Source: Verrucomicrobiota bacterium
Lineage (GTDB): Bacteria > Verrucomicrobiota > Kiritimatiellia > CAIQIC01 > Lenti-01
DNA: 6,167 bases
Assembly: GCA_022709625.1 (NCBI GenBank)
Contig: JAKLIL010000115.1
Coordinates: 1 to 6,167 of the forward strand
Direction of reading: 5' to 3'
Of the stretch, positions 1 through 5,898 are shown one piece after another (the stretch's first letter is position 1; each line of letters starts with the position of its first letter). The notes under the pieces are model-generated. The model did not search any database, was not told the DNA's origin, and saw only the letters and a program-made list of their open reading frames with translations. Both the position numbers and the translations under genes were made by a program.

Positions 1-333
1 GATTGGGCCCAAACCGACAGTCCCGTGGCCCCCATCCAGCCGGAAGTGCGCCAACCCGGCGGACATACCGTGCGCCAATTGCTCCACGGTCACCATTTCC
101 ACGTCGAGGAATGGACGGTTTCCGGTCCCTGCCAGATCGAACGCGACGCCCGCAGCTTCCTGATACTCTTTCCGGTCGCCAACGACCTGCGCATTCGCAC
201 TCCCGGGCAGCCGGCGATGATTCTGCAGCAGGGCACCACGTGCTTGTTGCCGGCCATCCTGACATCGTTCGCGCTTCAACCGGCGGCGCCGGACAAAGTC
301 CCGGTCCGGCTTCTCGCCATCAGCCGGCCGTAG
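1..333 (+). CDS. manA: Mannose-6-phosphate isomerase, type I (C-terminal part, 5' end outside window)
   Basis: The frame is open from base 1 to a TAG at 331-333 and gives 110 residues, so the start lies upstream. The visible part begins DWAQTDSP, continues with LLHGHHFHVEEW (about residues 28-39) and ends in an alternating beta-strand segment (RSFLILFPV, PAMILQQGTTCLLPA) before a final LLAISRP. This matches the C-terminal cupin half of type I phosphomannose isomerases: a DWGR-like segment, a 'CPYF' strand replaced here by 'GHHF', a 'GD.+++PA' turn and a terminal hydrophobic strand. Such enzymes are cytoplasmic, zinc-dependent, and interconvert fructose-6-phosphate and mannose-6-phosphate, feeding GDP-mannose synthesis. 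The zinc-binding and catalytic residues would lie in the missing N-terminal part, so activity cannot be judged. Another sugar-phosphate isomerase-like cupin is possible. The fold assignment is more secure than the exact substrate. Confidence 0.6.
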   Translation, partial: DWAQTDSPVAPIQPEVRQPGGHTVRQLLHGHHFHVEEWTVSGPCQIERDARSFLILFPVANDLRIRTPGQPAMILQQGTTCLLPAILTSFALQPAAPDKVPVRLLAISRP

Positions 334-682
334 GTTCCAACCGCCAACCCCAGACCGTTTGTTCCAGCACCGGGTCGCCGCAAATCTTGGACGACTGAAC
401 CCGTTTCCTCGCGCGGGGCATGGGTGCATCTGCGATTCGGTGCGTGCCGGAGCCATATCGAGCGCAGGCGCGCAGCGCCGGAGCCGAAATATCCGGACCC
501 AATCCCGCCGGCCAGCCTTTGCGATCAGGCCGAGATCCCTCGACCCACCTCGGCGCAAGGCGGCGGCGGGCACGCCAAGCTCGGGATGACGGAATGACAG
601 CCAGTTTGGATCCATGGCAGATGTCGATAGGCTTGTGCCGAATCACAGATGCGCCCGCGGCTTTTCCCGCCCGTTTTACTGC
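334..682. other. Gene-free intergenic stretch upstream of the ArsR-like regulator
   Basis: No convincing protein is encoded here. The open frames are arginine- and proline-rich, change frame, and show no recognisable motif. The stretch holds a repeat-like stem-loop at 532-592 (listed separately), a 9-bp direct repeat GCCGGAGCC at 446-454 and 477-485, and a small 5-bp hairpin GGCGC/GCGCC at 467-479. A weak inverted repeat CGGGT (371-375) / ACCCG (399-403) lies after the isomerase stop and is followed by only three T residues, so I do not call it a terminator. With about 390 bp between the stop at 333 and the next gene, the isomerase and the regulator are probably separate transcription units. 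Confidence 0.6.
532..592. repeat. Stem-loop element resembling the dispersed 'GATCCCTCG...CTCGGGATGAC' intergenic repeats
   Basis: The left arm GAGATCCCTCG (532-542) and right arm CTCGGGATGACGG (580-592) form an inverted repeat. ATCCC (535-539) pairs with GGGAT (583-587), followed by a 2x2 mismatch TC/TC and a G-C pair. From memory, many bacterial genomes carry short intergenic palindromes with this core (ATCCYTCG...CTCRGGATGACR), including the same TC/TC internal loop and the trailing GATGAC. Here the loop is unusually long, about 43 nt between the ATCCC/GGGAT arms, and rich in GGCGG. The match rests on pattern memory, and only one copy is in the window. Confidence 0.4.
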
Positions 683-709
683 TTGCCAGAAGGTGACTGT
701 TTTTATAAA
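683..709 (+). promoter_or_regulatory. Possible sigma-70-type promoter of the ArsR-like regulator
   Basis: TTGCCA (683-688) differs from the -35 consensus by one base and TATAAA (704-709) is a good -10-like hexamer. They lie in a locally AT-rich patch that stands out from the GC-rich surroundings. The spacing is 15 bp, shorter than the ideal 17, which weakens the call. Transcription would begin near 716, leaving a leader of only about 9 nt before the ATG at 725, so the message would be leaderless or nearly so. The element overlaps the inverted repeat at 696-720. Confidence 0.35.
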
Positions 710-720
710 GACGGAACAGT
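696..720. promoter_or_regulatory. Inverted repeat ACTGTT-N13-AACAGT overlapping the -10 region; candidate operator
   Basis: ACTGTT (696-701) and AACAGT (715-720) are perfect 6-bp inverted repeats with a 13-bp spacer that contains the TATAAA box. The flanks also give a direct repeat GTGACT (693-698 and 719-724) ending right at the ATG. Winged-helix regulators of the ArsR type commonly bind symmetrical sites over their own promoter, so autoregulation by the adjacent gene is a reasonable inference. The arms are short, and a chance occurrence cannot be ruled out from one copy. Confidence 0.35.
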
Positions 721-724
721 GACT

Positions 725-1312
725 ATGTTTATGAATATAGAAGGTGCGACCGATGGGTATGCTTTGAATCCCACCCTGTGGCGGACATGCCGAATGCTGG
801 CAGGCACCGTCCGCATCCGCCTGTTGCGGTGCCTGCACGAACAGCCGGGACATAACGTGACCGAACTCGCCCAGGCGGTCGGTATCGGGGTATCGGATGC
901 CAGCCAGGAATTGCGCCGCATCCAGTCTCGCGGACTGCTGCAGGCGGATCGCCGGAGAAGCGCCCTCATCTACCGGTTCGGCGCCGATCCTCAAGTGCGT
1001 TCCGCCGTCCCCCTCCTGAAGGCGCTGCGCCTTGCGCTCGCCCCTGGTTCCGCCGACCAGGACGGGCGAATCTGCGCGATTGCCCAAGGACTGGGCCATC
1101 CCAAACGGATCGCCATCGTGAAATCGCTAATCCAAGGCCCCAAAAGCGCCTTTGCCCTGCAACAAGAAGTGCGGACCAGCTTCGCCAATATCCGCCGCCA
1201 CCTGCAGAGTCTTTCCGCCAGCGGGCTGATCCGCCGCACCGGACGCATCCTCCATTACGTCCCGCCCACCCATCCGGTAGCCAAAGCCCTCGTGAAACTG
1301 CTGCCCGACTGA
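725..1312 (+). CDS. Tandem winged-helix (ArsR-like) transcriptional regulator
   Basis: The product has 195 residues when started at ATG 725; ATG 731 is an alternative. Upstream in-frame residues (for example from 614) look like non-coding translation and the putative promoter lies inside them, so I chose the later start. Two winged-helix domains are visible. The first is about residues 15-85, with NPTLWRTCRMLAG leading into helix-turn-helix NVTELAQAVGIGVSDASQEL and wing RRRSALIYRF. The second is about 115-180, with GLGHPKRIAIVKSLIQG, helix SFANIRRHLQSLSASGLI and wing TGRILHYV. No cysteine pair typical of metal-sensing ArsR proteins is seen (only C22, C36 and C117), so the signal is unknown. 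The role is presumably cytoplasmic DNA binding. The first dozen codons are AT-rich compared with the rest of the gene. panE follows 33 bp downstream, suggesting co-transcription. The proteins I recall with this 'NPTLWRTCR' start come from Kiritimatiellota and relatives (memory, unverified). Confidence 0.75.
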   Translation: MFMNIEGATDGYALNPTLWRTCRMLAGTVRIRLLRCLHEQPGHNVTELAQAVGIGVSDASQELRRIQSRGLLQADRRRSALIYRFGADPQVRSAVPLLKALRLALAPGSADQDGRICAIAQGLGHPKRIAIVKSLIQGPKSAFALQQEVRTSFANIRRHLQSLSASGLIRRTGRILHYVPPTHPVAKALVKLLPD

Positions 1313-1345
1313 ATCCACCTGTCGATACTGTCCTGCCCTTTCCCC

Positions 1346-2278
1346 ATGGACACCCCACTCGAAACAAACCGCGCCATCCGGTCCGTCGCCCTCATCGGCT
1401 TGGGCGCCATCGGCACGCTCTACGCCGCCAAAATCGCCGGGCGCGATTCCGCCTGCCTGCGCATCATCGCCGACTCCGACCGCATAGCCCGGCTGCGCGC
1501 CGATCCGCCCACCTTCAACGGTCGGCGCCTCGACCTCCAATACGCCGACCCGGCGCTTCCCGGTCCGCCCGCGGATCTGATCCTCGTCGCCGTCAAATCC
1601 ACCGCTTTGTCCACGGCTGCCGCGGCCATCGCGCCGTTTCTCGATGAAAACACCCAAATCATCCCGCTCCTCAATGGACTGACGGCGCAAGATATCCTGG
1701 CGGTCGCCTTCGGCTGGCGCCGTGTTCTCTACGGTTTCGTGATTTGCGACAGTGCCATGCGCATAGGCCATGCCGTCGTCCAGCACGGCACAAGCCGGCT
1801 GGTCTTTGGCGAGGCCGCCAATGCGCCGCCCAGTTCCCGCGTTTTGGCCGTGGGCGCCGGTTTCGATCGCCTCGGCGTCGAATACGAGATTCCCGCCGAC
1901 ATGCGCGCCGCCCAATGGCGCAAATACATCCTTAACATCGGCCTCAACCAAACCGAAGCCCTGCTGCGCTTGCCCCACGGCGGGCTCCAGCACGACCCCG
2001 CCGCGATGCGGCTCGCGCGCCACTTGATGGACGAAGCCGCCGCCATCGCCACAGCCATGGGAATTGACGGCGCGGACCAGATGCCGGCCTGGGCCGAACA
2101 AACAATCCGCAAGTTGCCGCCGGAAGACAAAACCTCGATGCTCCAGGACATCGACGCCGGGCGGCCGCCGGAAACCGACCTGTTCGCCGAAACCGTCTGC
2201 CGCCTGGGCCGGCAATTCGGCATTCCGACGCCGGCCAACGCCCGTGCCCTGGAGTTGCTGCGGCCCCGTTCCGGCTAA
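1346..2278 (+). CDS. panE: 2-dehydropantoate 2-reductase (ketopantoate reductase) family protein
   Basis: The product is 310 residues, close to the usual size of about 300. It would reduce ketopantoate to pantoate with NADPH in pantothenate/CoA synthesis in the cytoplasm. The N-terminal Rossmann domain carries the dinucleotide loop GLGAIG (18-23), AVKS with K84, and LLNGL with N110. The C-terminal helical domain has the catalytic pattern K193-x3-N197-x3-N201, which has the same spacing as K176/N180/N184 of the E. coli enzyme. It also has the family signature SMLQDIDAGRPPETD (264-278), including S264 and E276, and the end segment GIPTPANARALELL. ATG 1346 is the first ATG after the in-frame stop of the preceding gene. 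No clear ribosome binding site precedes it, and translation may be coupled to that gene 33 bp upstream. The family includes paralogues acting on other 2-oxo acids, so the exact substrate is less certain than the fold. Confidence 0.85.
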   Translation: MDTPLETNRAIRSVALIGLGAIGTLYAAKIAGRDSACLRIIADSDRIARLRADPPTFNGRRLDLQYADPALPGPPADLILVAVKSTALSTAAAAIAPFLDENTQIIPLLNGLTAQDILAVAFGWRRVLYGFVICDSAMRIGHAVVQHGTSRLVFGEAANAPPSSRVLAVGAGFDRLGVEYEIPADMRAAQWRKYILNIGLNQTEALLRLPHGGLQHDPAAMRLARHLMDEAAAIATAMGIDGADQMPAWAEQTIRKLPPEDKTSMLQDIDAGRPPETDLFAETVCRLGRQFGIPTPANARALELLRPRSG

Positions 2279-2305
2279 CCGCGCCCCGGCGCCGCGCGGG
2301 CGCGG
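2279..2305 (+). terminator. GC-rich hairpin immediately after the panE stop
   Basis: CCGCGCCC (2279-2286) and GGGCGCGG (2298-2305) are perfect 8-bp inverted repeats with an 11-nt loop, starting at the base after the TAA stop. The stem is entirely G-C and would be very stable. No U-tract follows (the next bases are ACCGGCGCCCCC), so this is not a canonical intrinsic terminator. It may act as a 3'-end stabiliser or a pause/Rho-assisted site. In such GC-rich sequence a chance hairpin is possible. Confidence 0.35.
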
Positions 2306-2331
2306 ACCGGCGCCCCCTTATCCAGCCGCGT

Positions 2332-2381
2332 TTTTCCATGGCGTGGAAAATCGGCTCGCAATTTTTCCATGGTGTGGAAAA
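2332..2381. repeat. Two tandem 19-bp palindromes TTTTCCA-N5-TGGAAAA upstream of prfC
   Basis: Copy 1 is TTTTCCATGGCGTGGAAAA (2332-2350) and copy 2 is TTTTCCATGGTGTGGAAAA (2363-2381). Each has perfect 7-bp arms around a 5-bp centre (TGGCG or TGGTG). The copies differ at a single central base and are separated by 12 bp, so the centres are 31 bp apart, close to three helical turns. The AT-rich arms contrast with the GC-rich surroundings. They sit 46-95 bp before the prfC start, where an operator could act. They are poor terminators because no T-run follows the arms. A dimeric protein binding both copies on one DNA face would fit. The motif may be a dispersed genomic repeat in this lineage. Confidence 0.7.
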
Positions 2382-2394
2382 CTCCGCGATTCCC

Positions 2395-2430
2395 ATGAAC
2401 TGCCGTCCGCCCAGCCCAGGTCGTCCGTGA
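2395..2430 (+). other. Possible 11-codon upstream ORF overlapping the prfC start (GTGA)
   Basis: ATG 2395 opens an 11-codon frame (MNCRPPSPGRP) that ends with TGA at 2428-2430. This overlaps the GTG start of prfC at 2427-2429 by two bases, in the arrangement GTGA. Such overlaps allow reinitiation, so ribosomes ending the short ORF could start prfC. No good Shine-Dalgarno sequence precedes the ATG, and a short chance ORF is quite likely. It is recorded because the downstream product is itself a termination factor. Confidence 0.2.
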
Positions 2431-4013
2431 ACGCCGCGCAGGAAATCGCCCGGCGGCGCACGCTCGCCATCATTTCGCATCCCGACGCCGGCAAGACGAC
2501 GCTGACGGAAAAGCTCCTGCTCTACGGCGGCGCCGTCCAACTCGCCGGGTCCGTCACCGCCCGCCGGAACCAGCGCGCCACCACCTCCGACTGGATGGAA
2601 CTTGAAAAGCAGCGCGGCATTTCGGTCAGTTCCACCGTGCTCCAGTTCGAATACGGCGGCTACGTCGTCAACCTGCTCGACACGCCTGGCCACCGCGACT
2701 TCTCGGAAGATACCTACCGCGTCCTGATGGCCGTCGATGCCGTCATCATGGTCATCGACGCCGCCAAGGGCATCGAGACCCAGACCCTCAAGCTGTTCGA
2801 AATCTGCCGCCTGCGCGGCATCCCGATCTTCACCTTCATGAACAAGCTCGACCGGCCCGCGAAGCATCCCCTCGAGCTGCTCGACGAAATCGAAAACACC
2901 CTGCAGATGCACGTCTGCGCCATGAATTGGCCCTTGGGCGACGGCGTGGACTTCCGCGGCGTCTACGACCGGCCGGGCAAGCTGGCGCACTTCTTCGAGC
3001 GCGCTGTGGGCGGGGCCTACCGGGCCCCCGAAGCCCTGCACACCATCACCGCGGCGCAGGTCCGCGACCGGATGGCGCCCGAATCGTTCCGGAACCTCGT
3101 CGAGGAGCTCGAAATGCTTGATGCCGCCGGCGCGCCGTTCGACGAAACGGCCGTGCTGGCCGGCGACATGACGCCCGTTTTCTTCGGCAGCGCCCTGAAC
3201 AATTTCGGCGTCCAGCTCCTGCTCGACTTCTTTCTGCAACACGCCCCGCCGCCCGGGCCGCGCCGGGCCGGCGAGATCGTCGTTGCGCCCGACCATCCCA
3301 AATTCTCCGGGTTCATTTTCAAGATCCAGTCCAACATGGACCCGAACCACCGCGACCAGATCGCCTTCCTGCGCATTTGCTCCGGCGTCTTCGCGCGCGA
3401 CATGAAGGCCATCCACGGCCGGTCGGGCAAGATCATCCGGATGTCGAATTCCCGCAAGATGTTCGCCCGCGAACGCGAGACGGTGAACGAGGCTTTTCCC
3501 GGCGACGTCATCGGGCTTGTCGGCCACCCCGAATTCGGCATCGGCGACACGCTGACGGAGGATCCGGCCATCGCCTACGATCCGTTGCCGCAGTTCGCCG
3601 CGGAATGCTTCGCCTATCTGCACCACTCCAGCCCCGCGCAATTCAAGCGGTTCCGCGCCGGGCTCGACCATCTGCTGCAGGAAGGCGCCGTGCAAACCTT
3701 CACCATCCCGGATTCCGGCTCGCGCGCGCCGCTGCTCGGGGCCGTCGGTCCGCTCCAGTTCGAGGTGCTGCAATACCGCCTTGAAAGCGAGTACGGCGCC
3801 ACCACCCGCCTGGAACCCGCGCCGTGGACCCTCCTCCGCTGGATCGATCCCGCCGGCGCGCCGATCGCGCCCGACATGCTGCCCAGCAGCTGTCGCCTCG
3901 CCCGCGACGCCCGCGACCGCCCCGTCGCCCTCTTCTCCGCCGAGTGGGAACTCGGGTTTTTCATGGAGAAACACCCCAAGGTCGTCCTCCACAAACTGCC
4001 AAACTGGCTGTAG
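2427..4013 (+). CDS. prfC: Peptide chain release factor 3 (RF3), translational GTPase
   Basis: RF3 is a cytoplasmic GTPase that removes RF1/RF2 from the ribosome after peptide release. The GTG start at 2427, with a weak AGG (2418-2420) six bases upstream, gives 528 residues, nearly identical to the 529 of E. coli RF3. The sequence then begins with the expected EIARRRTLAIISHPDAGKTT. An in-frame GTG at 2343 would add 28 residues derived from the palindrome region and is unlikely. G-motifs: P-loop SHPDAGKTT (17-25), switch I with RGISVSST (63-70), DTPGH (85-89), NKLD (139-142) and the SAL motif (255-257). The beta-barrel domain 2 (FIFKIQSNMDPNHRDQIAFL, 296-315) and C-terminal domain 3 (GPLQFEVLQYRLESEYG, 441-457) are typical of RF3 and separate it from EF-G. 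The last 50 residues are complete (WELGFFMEKHP). parE follows 67 bp later. Two palindromes upstream could control it. Confidence 0.95.
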   Translation: MNAAQEIARRRTLAIISHPDAGKTTLTEKLLLYGGAVQLAGSVTARRNQRATTSDWMELEKQRGISVSSTVLQFEYGGYVVNLLDTPGHRDFSEDTYRVLMAVDAVIMVIDAAKGIETQTLKLFEICRLRGIPIFTFMNKLDRPAKHPLELLDEIENTLQMHVCAMNWPLGDGVDFRGVYDRPGKLAHFFERAVGGAYRAPEALHTITAAQVRDRMAPESFRNLVEELEMLDAAGAPFDETAVLAGDMTPVFFGSALNNFGVQLLLDFFLQHAPPPGPRRAGEIVVAPDHPKFSGFIFKIQSNMDPNHRDQIAFLRICSGVFARDMKAIHGRSGKIIRMSNSRKMFARERETVNEAFPGDVIGLVGHPEFGIGDTLTEDPAIAYDPLPQFAAECFAYLHHSSPAQFKRFRAGLDHLLQEGAVQTFTIPDSGSRAPLLGAVGPLQFEVLQYRLESEYGATTRLEPAPWTLLRWIDPAGAPIAPDMLPSSCRLARDARDRPVALFSAEWELGFFMEKHPKVVLHKLPNWL

Positions 4014-4025
4014 CCGCGGGACGCC

Positions 4026-4048
4026 GGAACGGATTGATTTCCGCTTCC
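4026..4048 (+). other. Stem-loop between prfC and parE
   Basis: GGAA-C-GGA (4026-4033) can pair with TCCG-C-TTCC (4040-4048): CGGA/TCCG plus GGAA/TTCC, with one bulged C at 4044 and a 6-nt loop TTGATT. The following bases CCCCGTTTGGTTTC hold two T-triplets but no proper U-tract. It could be a weak terminator or attenuator, or a 5'-leader structure for parE. The stem lies 12 bp after the prfC stop and 32 bp before the parE start. Confidence 0.3.
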
Positions 4049-4080
4049 CCGTTTGGTTTCATCCCCCGATCGACGGCTCC

Positions 4081-5895
4081 ATGGCAAAGCCCCTCCACAA
4101 CTACGACGAAAGCAAGATCCAGACGCTGTCCGCGCTGGAGCATATCCGCAAGCGCACAGGCATGTACATCGGCCGCGTGGGCGACGGCACCCAGTACGAC
4201 GACGGCATCTACGTCCTGCTCAAGGAAGTCGTCGACAACGCGGTGGACGAATTCATCATGGGCTTCGGCAAGCGGATCGACATTTCGATCGCGGACGCCA
4301 AGGTCCGCGTGCGCGACTACGGGCGGGGCATTCCGCTGGGCAAGGTGGTCGAATGCGTGTCGCGCATCAACACTGGCGCGAAGTACAACGACGACGTCTT
4401 CCAGTTTTCCGTCGGCCTCAACGGGGTCGGCACCAAGGCCGTCAACGCGCTTTCCCTCGCCTTCCTCGTGCAGTCGCACCGCGACGGCCAGTTCGCGGGC
4501 GCGCGGTTCGCGCGCGGGGAGATCGTCAAGGAACTGGCCGGCAAGTCGCCCGGCGAGCCGAACGGCACGCTGATCGAATTCGAGCCCGATCCGGACATCT
4601 TCGGGGCGGTCGCCTACCAGGACGACCTCGTCCAGCGCCGCCTGCGGCTCTATGCCTGCCTGCATGCCGGCCTGGCCCTCGTCTACAACGGGACCGAGAT
4701 CGTTTCCGAAAACGGCTTGACCGACTTGATTCTCGAGGAGGTCGGCGAGGAAGCCGTCTACGGTCCGCTCCACCACCGTTCGCCGGCGCTGGAGATCGCC
4801 TTCACCCACACCCAGCGGTTCAACGAGACCTTCTTCTCGTTCGTCAACGGGCAGTTCACGTCCGACGGCGGCACGCACCTGTCGGCGTTCCGCGAAGGCT
4901 TCCTGAAGGGCGTCAACGAGTTCGCCAAGGCGAAGTACGACGGCGACGACGTGCGCGAATCGATGGTTGGCGCGATCGCCATCCGGCTGAAGGATCCGGT
5001 GTTCGAGTCGCAGACCAAGAACAAGCTGGGCAACACGGAAATCCGCGCCGATCTCGTGGGGCAAATCCGCGACGTGGTCGCCGACCTGCTGCACCGGAAT
5101 CCCGACGCGGCGGATATTCTCGTCAAGAAGATCGAGGAAACGCAAACCCTGCGCAAGGAGCTGCAAACGGTCAAGAAACTGGCGCGGGAACGCTCCAAGG
5201 CCGTCAGCATCCGCATCCCGCAGCTCAAGGACTGCAAGAGCCATTTGGATTCCCGGCGGCGGCGCGGGCTCGACAGCATGCTGTTCATCACCGAGGGCCA
5301 GTCGGCGGCGGGTTCCATCACGGCCTGCCGCAGCGTTGCGACGCAGGCGGTGTTCACGCTGCGCGGCAAGCCGCTGAACGTGGCCGAACTCGACCGCGCG
5401 GTGATGTACACCAACGAGGAGCTCTACAACCTGATGCGCGCGCTCAACGTCGAGGATGCGCTCGACGGGCTGCGTTTCCAGAAGATCATCATGGCCACCG
5501 ACGCCGACGTGGACGGCCTGCACATCCGCAACCTGCTGCTGACGTTTTTCTTGCGCTTTTTCGAGCCGTTGGTGCTGGCCGGCCACCTGTTCATCCTCGA
5601 AACGCCCCTGTTTCGCGTACGCAACAAGAAGGAAACCCGGTACTGCTATTCCGAAGAAGAGCGCGACGGCGCGCTGGCGACCCTGCGCGGCGCCGAAACC
5701 ACGCGCTTCAAGGGCCTCGGCGAGATTTCGCCCGGCGAATTCAAGAATTTCATTGGCCCCCAGATGCGCCTGACGCCGGTGCAGGTGGCGCACGAGCACA
5801 AGATTCCCCACCTCCTGCGCTTCTACATGGGCCGCAACACGCCGGAACGGCGCCAGTTCATCATGGAACACCTCCGCGTCGCGGCGGAAGACTGA
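4081..5895 (+). CDS. parE: Type IIA DNA topoisomerase subunit B, ParE-like (topoisomerase IV / gyrase B family)
   Basis: The product has 604 residues from ATG 4081, without the C-terminal insertion of long GyrB proteins. It is the ATPase and TOPRIM subunit that pairs with ParC/GyrA to pass one DNA duplex through another. GHKL ATPase motifs: EVVDNAVDE (49-57; E49 general base, N53 magnesium), DYGRGIP (79-85) and GLNGVGTKAVNA (112-123). The transducer domain holds QTKNK with Q311 and K313, equivalent to GyrB K337. The TOPRIM domain keeps catalytic E405 and D474/D476/D478 (TDADVDG), but its first motif reads EGQSAAGS rather than EGDSAGGS. The C-terminal RFKGLGEISPGEF (542-554) is standard. The overall sequence resembles ParE of Bacteroidetes/Chlamydiae type (YDDGIYVLLKE, TQAVFTLRGKPLN, TPLFRVRNKKET). 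No parC/gyrA follows within the window; a convergent gene ends 3 bp away. Calling it ParE rather than GyrB is an inference. Confidence 0.9.
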   Translation: MAKPLHNYDESKIQTLSALEHIRKRTGMYIGRVGDGTQYDDGIYVLLKEVVDNAVDEFIMGFGKRIDISIADAKVRVRDYGRGIPLGKVVECVSRINTGAKYNDDVFQFSVGLNGVGTKAVNALSLAFLVQSHRDGQFAGARFARGEIVKELAGKSPGEPNGTLIEFEPDPDIFGAVAYQDDLVQRRLRLYACLHAGLALVYNGTEIVSENGLTDLILEEVGEEAVYGPLHHRSPALEIAFTHTQRFNETFFSFVNGQFTSDGGTHLSAFREGFLKGVNEFAKAKYDGDDVRESMVGAIAIRLKDPVFESQTKNKLGNTEIRADLVGQIRDVVADLLHRNPDAADILVKKIEETQTLRKELQTVKKLARERSKAVSIRIPQLKDCKSHLDSRRRRGLDSMLFITEGQSAAGSITACRSVATQAVFTLRGKPLNVAELDRAVMYTNEELYNLMRALNVEDALDGLRFQKIIMATDADVDGLHIRNLLLTFFLRFFEPLVLAGHLFILETPLFRVRNKKETRYCYSEEERDGALATLRGAETTRFKGLGEISPGEFKNFIGPQMRLTPVQVAHEHKIPHLLRFYMGRNTPERRQFIMEHLRVAAED

Positions 5896-5898
5896 GCG

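Noticed and set aside
371..406. CGGGT/ACCCG inverted repeat followed by TTT after the isomerase stop
   Set aside because: It has only five base pairs with a 23-nt loop and three T residues, too weak to call a terminator.
446..485. Direct repeat GCCGGAGCC, two copies 31 bp apart
   Set aside because: The copies are short, GC-rich and lack conserved flanks. The same 31-bp spacing as the palindrome pair before prfC is probably coincidence.
420..722. Plus-strand frame of 100 codons in the intergenic stretch
   Set aside because: Its composition changes along its length, it runs through the stem-loop element and the putative promoter, and no ribosome binding site or family resemblance is visible.
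614..724. Upstream extension of the regulator by 37 residues from ATG 614
   Set aside because: The added residues do not resemble the family's N-terminus, and they cover the -35/-10-like boxes and the inverted repeat. The sequence becomes family-like only after ATG 725.
320..1099. Minus-strand open frame of 259 codons across the intergenic stretch and the regulator
   Set aside because: It overlaps the first winged-helix domain antisense, has no motif, and spans the AT-rich promoter patch.
1944..3992. Minus-strand open frame of 682 codons opposite panE and prfC
   Set aside because: It lies antisense to two genes with clear family motifs, is full of G/D/E/R low-complexity runs, and has no recognisable domain. 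Long antisense frames are expected from GC-biased third codon positions.
3961..5871. Minus-strand open frame of 636 codons opposite parE
   Set aside because: Same reason: parE on the plus strand has complete ATPase and TOPRIM motifs, and the antisense product is valine/glutamate/arginine-rich without motifs.
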